From the NCBI GenBank assembly GCA_963969595.1, contig OZ018415.1:14880001-14944000 (forward strand): a stretch of 64,000 bases of DNA, given 5' to 3'. Numbering within the stretch: the stretch's first letter is position 1; each line of letters begins with the position of its first letter. The position numbers and the translations under genes are program-made. The DNA comes from Neckera pumila (lineage: Eukaryota > Streptophyta > Bryopsida > Hypnales > Neckeraceae). This document shows positions 11,253 to 24,270 of the stretch, one piece after another. The notes below the pieces were generated by a model, which saw nothing but the letters and a program-made list of their open reading frames with translations, made no database searches and was not told the origin of the DNA.

Positions 11253-12990
11253 TAGGTGATTGCTAGAATGATGTGTCAATTTTGTTGCATTTGGCTGATT
11301 TTTTTGGGAGTACTTTAAAATTAGAAAACTAATTTTTTTTAAATTCAAAAAATATGACTAATGTATATACCTTTAAGACAAAGGTTCCCATGGAAAGAAT
11401 TTCATAGAAAAATTCTCTAAGTAGGATAACTTGAAAAGTGCTAAGTCACAAGAAAATACATACCTTCATGTTTTAATTAGGGAAAAATAGTAAAAATAAG
11501 TAAATACACAAAATCAAAACTGGCCATTTGCAACAGCCCTATAGAGATGGTCATTTACCAAAAAAAACACCAAAAAAATGTTTTATGTATTTCGAAATGC
11601 AAGCAGAAAGAAGCTCACTTTGTAGACTTCCACACTACACAAAATTAACTTTTTTTAAAATCCCTCTCTTGGAGAGCTAGAAGTCTACTAGAAGACCATC
11701 TTATCCAAATTTCAGCTCCAAATTTGTTTTTTTGGGTCCAAATTAGTACTAAAAACCCCAAACTGGCAAATTTGACATGAAATCGGGGGCTGTTTTTATA
11801 TAGTAAAACATTTTTGAAAATTGCAAAAAATTTAGGCAAGATGTATAATGGTCATGAGCACCTTTCCTATAAATCTTAAGTCATTTGGATCTAGAACGCA
11901 AAAGTTATGCCCAAAAAACAAATCAGCAGGCATCATGTGACACAAAATAGGATAGGTCATTCTTGCAATCACCCTAGTGTTTCCTTTGTGTTTCACAAAA
12001 GAAACACTAGTATTATTCAAAAACAAAGGCAATAGTATTTTAAAATTCGTATAGTATAGATTTTCAAAACCCTTCTATATAAAAATTCAAATGATGGTGT
12101 GCATGGAGAGGCTATCTAGTTTTGTTATTGCATCACATAGTAGCTCCTCTACTTTGGACCAAACTTTACCACATCAAACTAAGTCAATTGATCTTTAAAA
12201 ACTCTTCTGCTTGAAAATTTTTAATGGCTTAACCAAAATATTGGAAAATGATTGGAAGAGCTATGTGTTTTTTTAGAGACGTAATCTTCTAGAAGTCACT
12301 CACCTCCTTGCAACTCCCACCTCTTGCTCATGAGATAGTTCACTACTTTAAAAAAAATCTAAAACTAATACAATAATTGCCAACATTGACCTACAACCAA
12401 TGATTGTTGTTTATAGGAGAAAAATCTCACTTGTATTAGAGTCCATCGTACATGATACTTTGATACTCCGATACTCCACCTTCTCAAAAATTGATCCCTC
12501 TTCTTCCTTCCGTTGAACTACATCCTAATGTACAAGAAGTCCAAACTGCAAGAAACTCTGCAATCTTTGGAATTGGTTACTCCAACCAATGATGCCTCTT
12601 TTCTCCAAGTGATGGATAGTATCCATATGGCAATTTATACACAAATTCCATTTGGTCTCTACCACTCCCAATGGCATTGTATATAAGAGCAAAAATGAAA
12701 CTTCTACAAGAAGATATAGAATTGAGCTACACATATATGCATTGAAAGTGCTTGACATCCATTGAGCCTAAAAGTAGACTTCAATTGAGAAGAGATTGGT
12801 GGAGGACACAACTACTAGCATACCTATCTTCACAACGCACTACTCTACTAAAAAGAAAGCACTTCTCCTATACTTTGCAAACAATTGCCCTTGTATGTAA
12901 ACAAAGTGACTACAATTGTATCCTACCCAACATCTTGATTTTGTCAATCCTACAGTTGGTATATTGTGCTAAATTAGAATCACCTCTTTT
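11253..12990. other. AT-rich spacer with weak relics of the TTAA family
   Basis: No gene is seen. The part around 11640-12030 has wording similar to the interior of the TTAA-bounded elements (for example AAAAGTTATGCCC near 11900), but I cannot place ends. The short open frames at 12525-12758 and 12752-13102 show no protein features. Confidence 0.4.
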
Positions 12991-14191
12991 GGACATCCCT
13001 CGGGGAGGTCACTCTATGTATATTTTGTGCACCACGTGCGGCAGCGGGGTATTTTGTAGAGGACTATTTATCTCTTGGGTGGAAATAAAAGGGTCTCTAT
13101 AATTATATAATTTGGAAAAATGGCCTATATTATGACTTGTATCATTATTTGTAATTTTTATGCCAATGCAAATTTTGTTAGGGTATATTATTTTTAAGGA
13201 AAAAAAAATTCAAAAGCAAAGTAAAAGAAAAATTATAAGGATAAAAAAGACATATAAAAGAAGTATGTGTTGTGGGTTTAGGAACAATGCATGGTCATGA
13301 CTGAATTTTTTCCTGCTTTCCTCAATCAGATTGTTGAACAATTAATGGGTCTCCAAACACATATACTTCCAAATGTAAACTTCAAATTCAACATCAAACT
13401 TCCACAAAGTTCCCTAAAATGTGAAATAACATGTGTTTAGGGTGGAATCCATTTTCTTTATTCTTTAAACGAAGTTGACATAGTTTTCCTAAACTTCAAA
13501 GAATCAGTGATTAGCAGCTTTGAAATGGTTAATAACTCTTTGAAAAGGATACTAAGAGTGGTTTAGTAGAGTACCTTAGCCATAGAAATGAAAGCATCTT
13601 GTCATTCAATTATGCAATTTCATTGAAGTTTAAATGTCACAAACATGGCATACAAGAAATGCAATTGCATTGAAATTAGAGTAAACATTCAATCATCATT
13701 GTTCTACAAAATTTTCAAATCCTCAATTGTGTTTACAAACACCAATTCCTGCTCATGGATAGGGCAAAATTTGTTGTCATTTATTGCATACAAGCAATAC
13801 TAATATTGTTGCTAATCAGTACAATACCAAAACTGTAAATGTTTAGGGTTCAATTGAAGTGAAGGTTCATCTGTTCAACTGAAAGGAAAGTTCATCCACA
13901 TAAACCTCCAAAGATGGAGTATTTCTCATCCAATCTCTTTAATACGAAATGCATCCTACTAATGACAGCATAGGAGATCCAATTATGCAGCCCCATAATT
14001 ACTTGTACAAATTCTAAATGGCCCATATTTTTAGGCTGCCTAAATTATTTATATCGGATCTCCTCCTTTCTATGCTCCCTAATTTATTTATAAGTCTCTT
14101 ATAAATTTTATTTCAAAAGAATAAAAGTCTCCCTATATTATGCTGCACGTGGTTCTTAAAATGCACTAAGTGACCTCCCCGGGGGACATCC
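12991..14191. mobile_element. 1.2-kb element with GGACATCCC ends
   Basis: The left end GGACATCCCTCGGGGAGG is matched by the reverse of the right end, GGATGTCCCCCGGGGAGG. Similarity continues inward through GTCACT and CCACGTGC, about 50 bp in all. No target duplication could be defined and no transposase frame is present. The CG-rich ends stand out from the AT-rich interior. Confidence 0.55.
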
Positions 14192-14702
14192 TCAATGGAA
14201 TTGGTATCCCAATTGGTATATTGCCCTTCCAAATAAATTTTTAACTTTCATCTATTTTATAATTAGAATTTGAAACTTTTATCATTGAAAAATGCATTCA
14301 AATGTCTTTTGAATAAGTTACAAAAAAACTAAAATGTAGACATTTGACAATGAAAAGAAATTGCTTCAAAAGCAAGCAAGAAAACAAATATTGGAGGCCT
14401 TGGCAACTCATGCTTACCAAAGCAAATTTATACCAATTGCTTGACATTTGGGAGCAATTTGAAGTAGTTTTGGGCCTCAAAACTTTGCATTTTTATAATC
14501 TTCTCTTTGATGCAAGTATCAAAAATGAAGTTATAAAAAACATGTTTTATAATACATTCAAATTTTGTCTTAAATCCAATAATCTCTTTGGGAGACAATA
14601 TTACTTTAAATCCTTTTCTTTTGAGAGGTGATTTTCTTCTGATGGATTTTTCTATAACTATATTTTTGTAAAATTGTAGAAATTGTAGAAGTTTTGGTTC
14701 AA

Positions 14703-14874
14703 AAATTAAATTAAATTAAATTAAATTAAATTAAATTAAATTAAATTAAATTAAATTAAATTAAATTAAATTAAATTAAATTAAATTAAATTAAATTAAA
14801 TTAAATTAAATTAAATTAAATTAAATTAAATTAAATTAAATTAAATTAAATTAAATTAAATTAAATTAAATTAA
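14703..14874. repeat. (TTAAA)n microsatellite, about 34 units
   Basis: Perfect pentanucleotide array, about 172 bp without a visible interruption, preceded by AAAAATTAAA and followed by TTAATAATAA. The perfect register suggests recent expansion. Confidence 0.95.
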
Positions 14875-14978
14875 TAATAATTTTCATTGTCTAATGGTAA
14901 TGAAAATAACCTCTATTTGTGAAATTGAGTTTAAATATAGCCATCAATAAAAATTAAAAAATTCAAATAGTTCCATCT

Positions 14979-15902
14979 TTAACCACTAAAGGCCCAAGGC
15001 AATATTTGGCTCCGAAAGCACTAAAAACTGCCATTTCTATTGCAATCACTCAAGAAACCGAAGAAATTTTTTTCTTAGAATCTAAGCATAGGATCTTGTA
15101 CTTCACTTGTCTTCAATTATGTGGTAAAAATTTCATGAAGTTTGACCATACGGATTGGGAAATATTAGACTGATTTGAAGTTGGAAAAAAAAAATTTTGA
15201 ATTGTGGCCTGCAATTTCAAATGACTTTGACGGCCATTTGTAGATTGTTTTTGCACTACGCACCTTTAAGTTTTTTTTTTTATGCTGAAAATTTGAGTTG
15301 AAAGTTGGGAATTTTTTTTTCAGAATGTCAAACTTTGCTTTTCAAATATAAAAAAATTGTTAAGTAGAAGTAGGTCCAAAATTGAATGAAACACTAAATT
15401 GTCAATAGCTCTTAGGTGGAAATAAAACACCATTATCCCAACAATGATTGTTCTTGCAAACAAACTTAACCTTTTCAAAAAGAAAATTGAAAAAGTTTAA
15501 AGATTACATTCGAAAATGAATTCTATAAGTTGTTTTTTGAAGAAGATGCTAGATGGCCCAAAAAAACAAGATTGTCTATAACTTTCTCATTATGAGTCCA
15601 AATAGAATGAATCAAAGCTTCAAACGTAGACAAAAACATGATCTTTGAGAAAAAAAAAATTAAAAACAACAACAACAATTTTTTACATTTTTTTTTTCTG
15701 CCCGACGAGCTGCTTTTTTGACTTCGGGTGGCATAACTTTTGCTCCTGGGCACCGATTGAAAAAAAAATTATATTTTTAGAAAGCTAATGTGGTTTACTA
15801 TCTTCAAAAAAGTTTAAAAAAATCAGGCCAAAATTTCAGGTCACATGAGCTGCCCAAAATCCCAAGTGTCCCCCGAGGGGACTTTGGGCCTTTAGGGGTT
15901 AA
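14979..15902. mobile_element. TTAA-bounded non-autonomous element, copy 2
   Basis: TTAA at 14979-14982 and 15899-15902, with inward ends CCACTAAAGGCCCAAGG and, reversed, CCCCTAAAGGCCCAAAG. The interior aligns along its length with copy 1 at 725-1634. It lies about 100 bp after the TTAAA microsatellite. It has no coding frame of interest. Confidence 0.65.
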
Positions 15903-16720
15903 GGTTAATGCAGAAGTAGTGGAGTTTCTTTTATATTGCAAACCTCTTCAACACCAATTTATTACTAAAACTTTATACAATAGAAGCCCTCTTAGTGCAT
16001 AATGTTACAACTATGCACAACAAGAGGTTTATGTATTTGGAGAGATGCAATAATGGCCAATAATTAACGTGGCATCTAACTACACTACTTTCCAGAAAAA
16101 TTCCTTGAAATTGGGCCCACCCTACTAACTTTCTTAGTGCATATTATGTACTAAGAGAGGTTCTACTGTATGAATTGAAATATAAAATTGACAGAATTCT
16201 ACGACTTTGACACATTTTAATGCACAGAAGAACCATAAATCTATATCAATCCTAATCTCTAAAGTTCTTAAAGCCTTTTTGCAGTTGAATATCACAAATT
16301 TTGACATCTGAGGAATTGCACCAATTTAGCAAAATTGTTGATAATACATGAGAGTAGCTACTGAAAGAAGCACGGACAACAAAATAAACACGCCCTAATG
16401 CACACAACATGAATCACTCTTTAATACTGAGCCTGCCAAATTTCATCCACTGCAGGGCAATTTTAGAGTTTGAAGAGCCTCCAAGGTGACATACAATAGC
16501 AAAAGTCATCATTATCATACCTTTTCAACCTTGTTTTGTGTGCTAATTTTTTTGCATGAAAGGCCATTATTTAATGTAAATCTTTCCTCTCTTTCTTTTT
16601 CCTCTCTTTCTTATTATAATGAGAAAAAGTCCATTTGAGGTTTGAATTGCCAGCTTTGCATTGGGACAATTTTTTTGTCAAAAGTCGCCGGAACGGAATG
16701 AGGTCCGCCGACGTCCACTT
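15903..16720. other. Intergenic stretch before the RKD upstream region
   Basis: No gene is seen. The sequence becomes less AT-rich after about 16630, marking the start of the RKD upstream region. Confidence 0.4.
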
Positions 16721-16726
16721 CACTGC

Positions 16727-16825
16727 GACGTCATGCACGGTACCCACGGTACCGACACTACCCGCCCCGTTAATACCGGTTGCCAGTGGAGACGTCATGA
16801 CACGGTACCAACAGTACCCGCCCTG
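16727..16825. promoter_or_regulatory. Duplicated block with GACGTCA motifs upstream of RKD
   Basis: Two copies of a block, starting at 16727 and 16791, each run GACGTCATG, then ACGGTACC, then a short A/C-rich stretch, then ACCCGCCC. GACGTCA is a core bound by plant bZIP factors (C-box/TGA type), and GGTACC palindromes follow. The block is about 2.1 kb upstream of the RKD start codon. A regulatory role is inferred only from the motif and the duplication. Confidence 0.35.
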
Positions 16826-17399
16826 TGAGTTAGGGTTTGGAGCTTTCGCTGAAGCACACTCTGTTCCATGCAAATTTGTCCGGTCTGTATATTGTTAAGT
16901 TATCACACCGCAAGAATGACCCGCGTTGTTGTTGCAGGCAATTTTGAGAAGTTTTCATTTTCTTATTTTTCGTTTTAAAAAATGAATCGGTCCTTCAAAA
17001 TTTTCATTCACATTGACGGTTCAAATCGATGCAAACGGCGCTAGAGGAGGTTTGGCATTCGAAGAGCAAGCCGCCACTTGGAATCGAGTCCGATGGCGTG
17101 TGCAGTTTCACTACTGTTTTCTGTGCAACGCAATGTTATTGTTGTTTAGGTTTATCGATATCCTGTACGATGGAACCAGCGTCGTGAGTGGAGTTTTTTT
17201 CGCGGAATTAAATTGTGACAATTAAACTGCGTCTTTAATTTGTTGACTAGTTTTGCATTTCAGTCTATTTCTTTTTTAGAACCCTGTGTGTTCGTGAGCT
17301 CTAATGTCTCAGATGAGATTGACAAGTGTTAAAGAAAAACAACGTTCAAATTAACGGCGAGTTAAGAAGCCATTCTTCGTAACTAAGATTGTGACAAGG

Positions 17400-18910
17400 A
17401 AATGAGGAAACTGTGGAGAATTTGGTTAAGGAGGTGGAGGAGAAAGCGGAGGAAGGAGGAGGAGTGGGAGTCCGATGAAGGTGGGAGTCGGTGTGAAGGT
17501 GGCTGACCAGCAAACAGGTACGTGAGGGAAGAGAGAGAGAGAAGGATGGAGATGAGGGGATCTGCTTTTTCTGAAATTGTGTGTGAGGATCATGCGCATA
17601 TTAGGGTTGGCGATCAATATAATCTGAGCGCGAAAGATCAGGTGCCATGCCAGCACCTTCCCTTTCCTCTTTTGTCTTTCTTAGTACCACACTTCTTTCC
17701 AACGTACCTTTCCATTTCCCCTATTACCTCTCCATGCCAGGCAGGCCAGCGCGACTGCTTCTTCTCAATTCATTCGATCGTTGAGGCTTCTTTCTTTTTT
17801 CCTCTTTCCTTTCTTTCTTTCTGGTTTGCGCATTCGTTTCTGCAATCTGCATTTGATTTTCGTGTTATACGTTATTTGCTGTGGCATTCAAATCTTATTG
17901 CTCGGTCTTTTCTTGACATAAAATAACCTGCGTAGGAATTCGGCGATTAGTCCAGCCTTCGTCCTCCATAGATACATTATGAGAAAGCTTGTCTGGTGCA
18001 TTGGAGGAGATTTGAAGCTCATCCGCTGGGAACCGTTGTCATGGAAGTAGACACTAATTTAGTGAATTACTACTTTAAGGAAGCGTCAAGGTTGGTTTTT
18101 ATTACATGAACAGCCAGTCTGGCATACATGCTTTCGTCATGTAAAAGTCAAAATCCACAATATGATCTGCGAATCTATGATTGTGATTTGAATTTTCTTG
18201 TTCTGCGTTTAACTCATCTCGGCTGACTGTGATTAGATTTTTTGATGTCTGGCATCTATTTCCAGATAATTTATACCATTTTTAGGTGATTCTCTTGCTC
18301 TTTTTTTTGTGTGATCATCTTTTTTCGAATCCGCTTCTAAAGTTACCTGCAATGGGATCCAGACCTATATCATGTGTAGCATTTTGCACTCTTCCATTCT
18401 CCATAAAAAACAACAGTCCGTGTTTGGATCACTTGGTGTGCGACTCCTCAGTCTGTTCGCCTTTGTCCGGCTTCTTCTCTGTGCATATTTTCTTTTTCTC
18501 TTCTTCCAAATTCACTATGGATTCAGAAACTATTGTTTAGGCGAGAATGTCTTTCAAATGACATCTCGACCGTGTGCATGGCTTTTCTACCCTACAGCTT
18601 GCAATCGTCATCTGTCTTTTTGAATCTGTACTAGTGAATTCCTTACGCATATAATCCAACTTTATCAATTCCAATGAGGCTGGATTTTGCATTTCAAATA
18701 CATTTCTGTCATGTTGAAATCGTCTACAGAGTCCGCTGGTGATTGTGTCCTCTGTCCTCGCTACGAGTGCCAGTTGCTGTTTTCTTTTTCACTTGTAACA
18801 TCCATAGCGTGAGGCGAAGGTTTGAGATGAATGTCACAGTGATGATGATTGGATTTACTAAGGCCCGAAAATTCTGCATCATGTGAGCGCTGCTTGTGAC
18901 CAATGTGAGA
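17400..18910 (+). other. Probable promoter and long 5' leader of the RKD gene
   Basis: Relatively GC-rich compared with its surroundings. It contains a purine tract (GGAGGTGGAGGAG near 17430-17470), a GAGAGAGAGA stretch near 17531, and pyrimidine-rich stretches near 17650-17830 and 18460-18510. Several short upstream open frames (for example from 17522 and 18286) precede the RKD start. A spliced leader is likely, but I cannot place its introns with confidence. Confidence 0.35.
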
Positions 18911-21900
18911 ATGGCAGGTGGGCAGTTAGACTCTCCCACCTGTGAAGGAGTGGTTCTCAATGCGTCCAACAGCCCTCGTTTTGACATAAATGAGTTTCTG
19001 AAGACGCCAAAAGACGTCAATGCTGAAGAGCAGTTTTTCAATTTTGCGCAATTCAATATTCCAGCACCTCCCTGCAACTTGCTGACTCCACTCCCGCCCT
19101 TCAATAACAGGAGGCCGGGGAGGGCTGAAGGGGGTCCTGAGCCAGACTTCAGTGCATTGTTGTTCGATAGCAAGGGTATTGATGGAGAGGCAGCATATGC
19201 TGAAGATACCTTAAATGGAGAGTTGATTGCATTTGATGAAATTGATGCTGATGTTGCTAAGGATTCATTCGCTCTCTTCAGCGGTTCACATGACAGCTAC
19301 ATGAACAATCCGCCCATTTCACCTGTGCGACTGGAGGTGCCTTCTTACGTGCCTTTGCCAGGAAGTAGGCTTCCTTCCATGACCTGCTCTCCAGCGATTT
19401 TTACAGCAGGGTCTTACATGGTAGGGGATCCAGGTGGACTTGTGGATGTTGAAGATCGAGCTTTTGTGAGTATGGAACATGGGGCGTCAACCTCCGGCGG
19501 GACACACCCTATGAATTGTGGCGGTACTCCATTGGATTGGGGCATGTCTCGTGAGGGCCCCAATCAGCCCAACTTTGGGCAGTCACACAACCAGCAATTC
19601 CAGTGCGCCTCATGCCAAATTCTCCGCCGTATTATTCACTCAAATGGTACGCACTTTCCCTATTTTCTCAAGCATTTCCAGCTAAAGTATAAACAGATAA
19701 GTTACGTTCAGAACACTTTCTTTTCGGTGCACAAGCTTTAAGAGTACTAGTCTACTTGGTAGAAGCTTATCTCTTAGCCTGGTTCCGAAGTGGATGAGTG
19801 ACTGTCTCGAAGTTTCCTTATGGTTGCAATGAACATTGCTGGGAGCAACAGCTTACTTTATTCCCAAATTTAAGGAAGAGAGAATTAAAGAGTGCCTCAT
19901 CTGGAAATTGCCGTTTCTTCTGATGAGAATATCACAAAAGCTTCGGCCAAGGCAGAACTTGGTGAGTAGAACTGTTCACAGGCGTATTAAGCTGAATCGT
20001 TTAGTCACCTAGGTAGGTCTGAATGCTCAACATATAGAATACAGTTGCCTTGTTTTTATTCCCGCAAATTTTAGGTTAAAAGTGCACAGTACTGAGTACG
20101 GTGAGTGTTAGGTCGAATGATCACGATGAGATTGTTGAGTCTTCACTTTTAGAGATTGGTCGTTTTGGGAACCTCAAGCTGCCGTGATCAGTTGGATCAG
20201 GGTGAATTACATCATTTCTTCACTTATAATTTGAAGTTTCGTCTTCCATTAGGGTTGTATTTTAATTTTGATTTTTTTTTCAACCAAAGAAGCTTTAATT
20301 ATACTCGCTGAGTACTCCGTAATATTTTACATGGTATGCTGGTCAGGAGTCCAAGACACAAAGCTTGAAATTCATGGGTGTGATGGCCAAAGCTATCATG
20401 CAGTACTGCAAACTCGGTTCTGTATCGACGATGGCTTTCCCGCATCTTTTGAGCAACAGATGGTTGAGTGAGTTGTCAGTTTGCTGATTTGGTGATTTCC
20501 ATGTGGACTTGTGATTTTCTCATACAAATAGTACTAAGACTCAGCGTTACGAAGCAACTCTGATTGTGCTTAATGAATTCCTTGTCAATGCAATGGTTGA
20601 CATGTCTCGGTAGATAACCGCTGATGATGCAAGTTTGTAATATAGACCCGTTGCTTAATATCGTCTCAAGTAGTGATGTCAAGCACATGTGGCACAACGC
20701 TGCTGTTTTTCTGGGAACTCTCTTAGTACTTGGGCAGTACATAGTTTAATTTAGGTCAGATCTTATAACATTGTAGTGATCAGCTGGAGTGTGTTAGAGA
20801 CTGGAGCAGATTTCGACGCCTAATGACTGGACAGGTGTTTCCTGTTGTCTCCTCTTTGATCATGTTAGGAGTGCGTATTTACGTCCTAATCACTGGTATA
20901 TCAATTGAAAGAAAGGCTGCTGGTCTTGGCTGACTATTATATATATTGTGGCAGGTTTCCTGTCGGAAATGCCGAGTATGTGAAGCAATTCCTTCTGCAG
21001 TACAGTCTCTTGCGTCGAAAGGAAGGTTTCGTACTTCGGCATGATTCTTTGGCAAGCGGAGGCATGGGCATGGGCATGTCGTCAGAGCGGGTGATGGGTG
21101 CAAACGCCGGTTGCCTCCCTAAGCAAATGGGGCACATGATTCTCCCGGACGTTCTTTGTACTTCTTCTGGTAGTTTCTCTTTCCGCTAAACCTTCTCTGA
21201 TATATCTATTGGATGAGCATTGTATTACTTTTGGTTTCAAAAGATGTACTATGAAAATATTGTCATGACTCTACTCCCTTGTGAAAGTATTTGGTCTGAT
21301 TTTTTTTCCTTCTTGATGGTAGTTCTAGGGGACGATTAGGATTGTGCACCATTGTTTGAGACCTCTGCATACTAGACTTTTTATAAGAACAAATTTGCGC
21401 AGGGTAATTAGTGCAAAAGTGACTAATTTTTTTGAATCAAATGTTTTTTTAAAGGGATTGTTGTCGCCAAAATCAGGTATGGCTGAAGTTCATTCTTGTA
21501 GCTGAGGTTGATGGGCCTTGAGTTTTTCTAAGTGGATTTACGTAAAGCTGAAAGTTGGGATTAACCGCATTCTGTCATCTTCGAAAATAATTCTGCTGAC
21601 AAAAATACAGGCTACTAACTGATAAATTGATTATGGGCTTAGACTTTTCGAACAGCGGATGTGCGTATGGGAAAGCTGGACTTGGACAAAACAAGCTTCA
21701 CCGTAGTGGAAGCATCGACAGCTCTGACAATGCCGAAGTCACAGTCGGTCCCCCCAAGCCCCCGAAGAGTAATGCTGCAGCGCAGGTGAATGTTTCTGGC
21801 ATGATTTTGAAGATAGTAGATAGCTACGACGTTATACTAAGGGCGAAGATTTTATTGCGTCTTGAAGAGTTTCTCCTCTGCTGATGAACAGTTTCTTGCA

Positions 21901-23118
21901 TCGCAGAGAGAGAGAACAGGAAAACTTAAAATGACAGATTTGGCGCAGTATTTTCATTTGCCAATCAATGCCGCTGCCAAAGAATTGGGCATTTGTCCCA
22001 CAGTACTCAAAAAAATATGTCGGCGTAATGGAATGCGTCGATGGCCTCATCGCAAGGTCGGAATCCTCCTAACAGAAGTTCTAAAATCTATCGCGTCATA
22101 CCCTGCTTGTCATGCCAAGTAGCTATCCCGAAACCAACTCCTTGAAATTTAGGTGATGATCGTTGATGTCCCGATAGAAACAGAAAACCTTGTCGAAGTT
22201 GCACATGTTGACAAGTATTTACACGAGGCGGATAAAAATCCTCCCATTTTTTTGGTTTATTTTCCCCCTTCTGTTCTTCGCACCCCCTCCCTGGGAAAAT
22301 AATTTTATTGATCAAACTTTCAAGAAATCAAGAGCAGTGTCTAAGATGATAGAAGACGAGGAAATACAAAATCTAAAAATGTTCAACATGCAAGAAAACC
22401 CACAACATTCTAGATAATCGTTGATCACCCATGCTAGCTGCACTGTTGGTTGGCAACAAATACACTTGCCTATAATATTTGGCTGTGTACCAACACTTTT
22501 ATTCTTGGTCTCAAGATGTGAGGATTTATGAAAAGAAAAGATGTCAAAGAAGTGGAGCATGTTGGGAACCTTAATTCTTCCTTAAAATGATTTGTGGGGC
22601 CTGAAGTGTTTGCAACTCCTTCAAGAAAGCCCAAGATCTCGGGATCCTGCCCAACTTTTCTTGCAAATACTTGTCCAAAACCATCGAGGGCTGAATACTA
22701 CTAATCATGTATAAATGTCTTCCTTGTTTGCCAAAAGGTCCATTGTAGATTGTTTTTACGACGTCTGAGTGCAATCTGAAAACAGTATTTCGACTAACTT
22801 AGTTGAACGACATTACATAGGGTTGATATATTTGAGGTGGAGGACTCTAACAATGAGGGCTTATCTCAATATAGCGAGACCATAGTTGTTAAACTTTTCA
22901 AGCACTTGCTAGGGTACATATTCAGGAAGCACTGGCCAGATCTGATACCATGCTTGGTTGTTGCTGGCCAGATTAAAAGCATAGAGCGCATAATTGCAAC
23001 ATTGGAGCAGACAATAGCAGAAGGTGCTGGTCAAGGTGATGAAGGCATTCGCATGGAGATTGCCATGCTGCGAAACGAACGAGCACAACTTTGTGCAGGA
23101 TTTCTAGGTGAAACATGA
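18911..23118 (+). CDS. RKD: RKD-type RWP-RK transcription factor
   Basis: Six coding exons by splice sites and phase: 18911-19646, 20347-20467, 20955-21169, 21643-21785, 21907-22056 and 22972-23118. They join in frame to 503 aa. The Met at 18911 is the first ATG of the frame; the upstream in-frame codons begin at GTG. Exon 5 and the start of exon 6 form the RWP-RK DNA-binding domain (about residues 406-470), with LAQYFHLP, AAKELGICPTVLKKICR and the signature RRWPHRK, followed by a leucine-containing helix (IERIIATLEQ). Residues about 235-275 hold the block CQILRRIIHSNG plus LEIHGCDG plus AVLQ, known upstream of the domain in land-plant RKDs. The N-terminus is acidic and Ser/Pro-rich. RKD proteins are nuclear regulators of egg-cell identity and germ-cell or gemma formation. 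It is a stand-alone gene with an AATAAA 0.7 kb downstream. The RWP-RK assignment is firm; the RKD subgroup is very likely. The acceptor of exon 4 (TTAG at 21642) is the least certain junction. Confidence 0.9.
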
Positions 23119-23830
23119 CCGTTTTTCATTCCTGTGGGGTCCATCCAACTTCCAAACTCCACCCATTACTTTTGTGTGTTCTCTCTTTTTCTATTCGTTG
23201 GTTCTTTATTTTCCCTCCCACTAAAAACATGTTTCACTCCCCCTTTGTTAAACTAGTTCGTCAGTGTTTTGCCTTGTTGAATTATTGTTGAAACTCAGCC
23301 TTGTGAGTTCTTGTATATTGCAAGAGCAGATGTCAATGGAGCACATCTGCTGCCCAAGGATATTTCTCGGTTGTAGTTCGTTTAAGCAGAGACCATCATT
23401 AATTTGACTGTAATTTATCTTGCAAGTTTTGACCTTTGGTTTTGAGAGGGGAGCATGCTCTTGCTTGGAGCTTGACCAGGAACGATTGGCTCGAGTTATT
23501 TTTATCTTAAGATGAACTGCAGTTCATAGAGTATCCCCCTTCAGTTGTAGCATGTTAATGCATTTGTAATCGAGTTGGACACAGTTTCCTTTGGGTGCAG
23601 AAATTGGGTTATGAAACAGACGGACTAGTTATATATACATAATTATAGGCCGACTCTTGAGGCTTCCTGTTTCCCTTCTAGAGTTGAGCTTGTACACTTA
23701 AGTGTTTTAGTTTGATGCATTTGCTACCTGTCAATCTGTTGAATCTCTTCCTCCCTTTCAACCCTTTAGTCATCTCAGAGATTGACAAGATTGTAAAATC
23801 ACTGTAACTTCAATAAAGTAAAATTCATTG
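23119..23830 (+). other. Probable 3' UTR of the RKD gene
   Basis: T-rich sequence after the RKD stop, with CAATAAAG at 23811-23818 and a T/G-rich stretch after it, consistent with a plant polyadenylation region. No open frame of interest. Confidence 0.4.
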
Positions 23831-24089
23831 ATGCTGTGTAATAGTCTCCGTCTATTTTCTTATTCTGCTCTCAACTTATTGTCAAGGATAGTAGCATGAA
23901 AAAGCTTAGAGTGCAAATATGAGCACCTCAAAATTCTAGGAGCCGTGAGTAGATAAAAGTTGTTGGCAATTAGGTTTCTGAACGGTTAAACCTCATGAGG
24001 ATATAAGGTAACTGCACCAATTGTGACCTTGTTTCTGAAGCCGTACAGATTCTAGCGTAAAAAATGCACCCTCCATTCATGAAAGCATA

Positions 24090-24270
24090 AGGTCGATTTT
24101 GGGTACACCGATATTTCAACATTTTGAAAATTCATAATTTATTCATGTGGTGTCTACAAAATGTATTCTAAAATAATCTAGAAATCCCATTTTGACTACC
24201 AATAGAATCTAATAAATTTGTTTGCAATTTAATAATAGGAACTATGATCAAGCCTTATTCAAACAATTTG
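24090..24270. repeat. Dispersed repeat R1, copy 1
   Basis: Contains the run GATTTTGGGTACAC, then GAAAATTCATAATTTATTCAT, then ATTTAATAATAGGAAC. The same order of landmarks recurs at 27935-28080 and 30710-30890, the last inside intron 2 of the pectate-lyase-like gene. The class is unknown. Confidence 0.55.

Noticed and set aside
16571..16898. Overlapping open frames of 87-100 codons on both strands
   Set aside because: They are open because of the GC-richer GACGTC/GGTACC block; composition and lack of splice context do not suggest a protein.
17522..17926. 134-codon plus-strand open frame upstream of RKD
   Set aside because: Its second half is pyrimidine-run sequence (Phe/Ser/Leu-rich), as expected of leader or intron DNA; no domain is visible.
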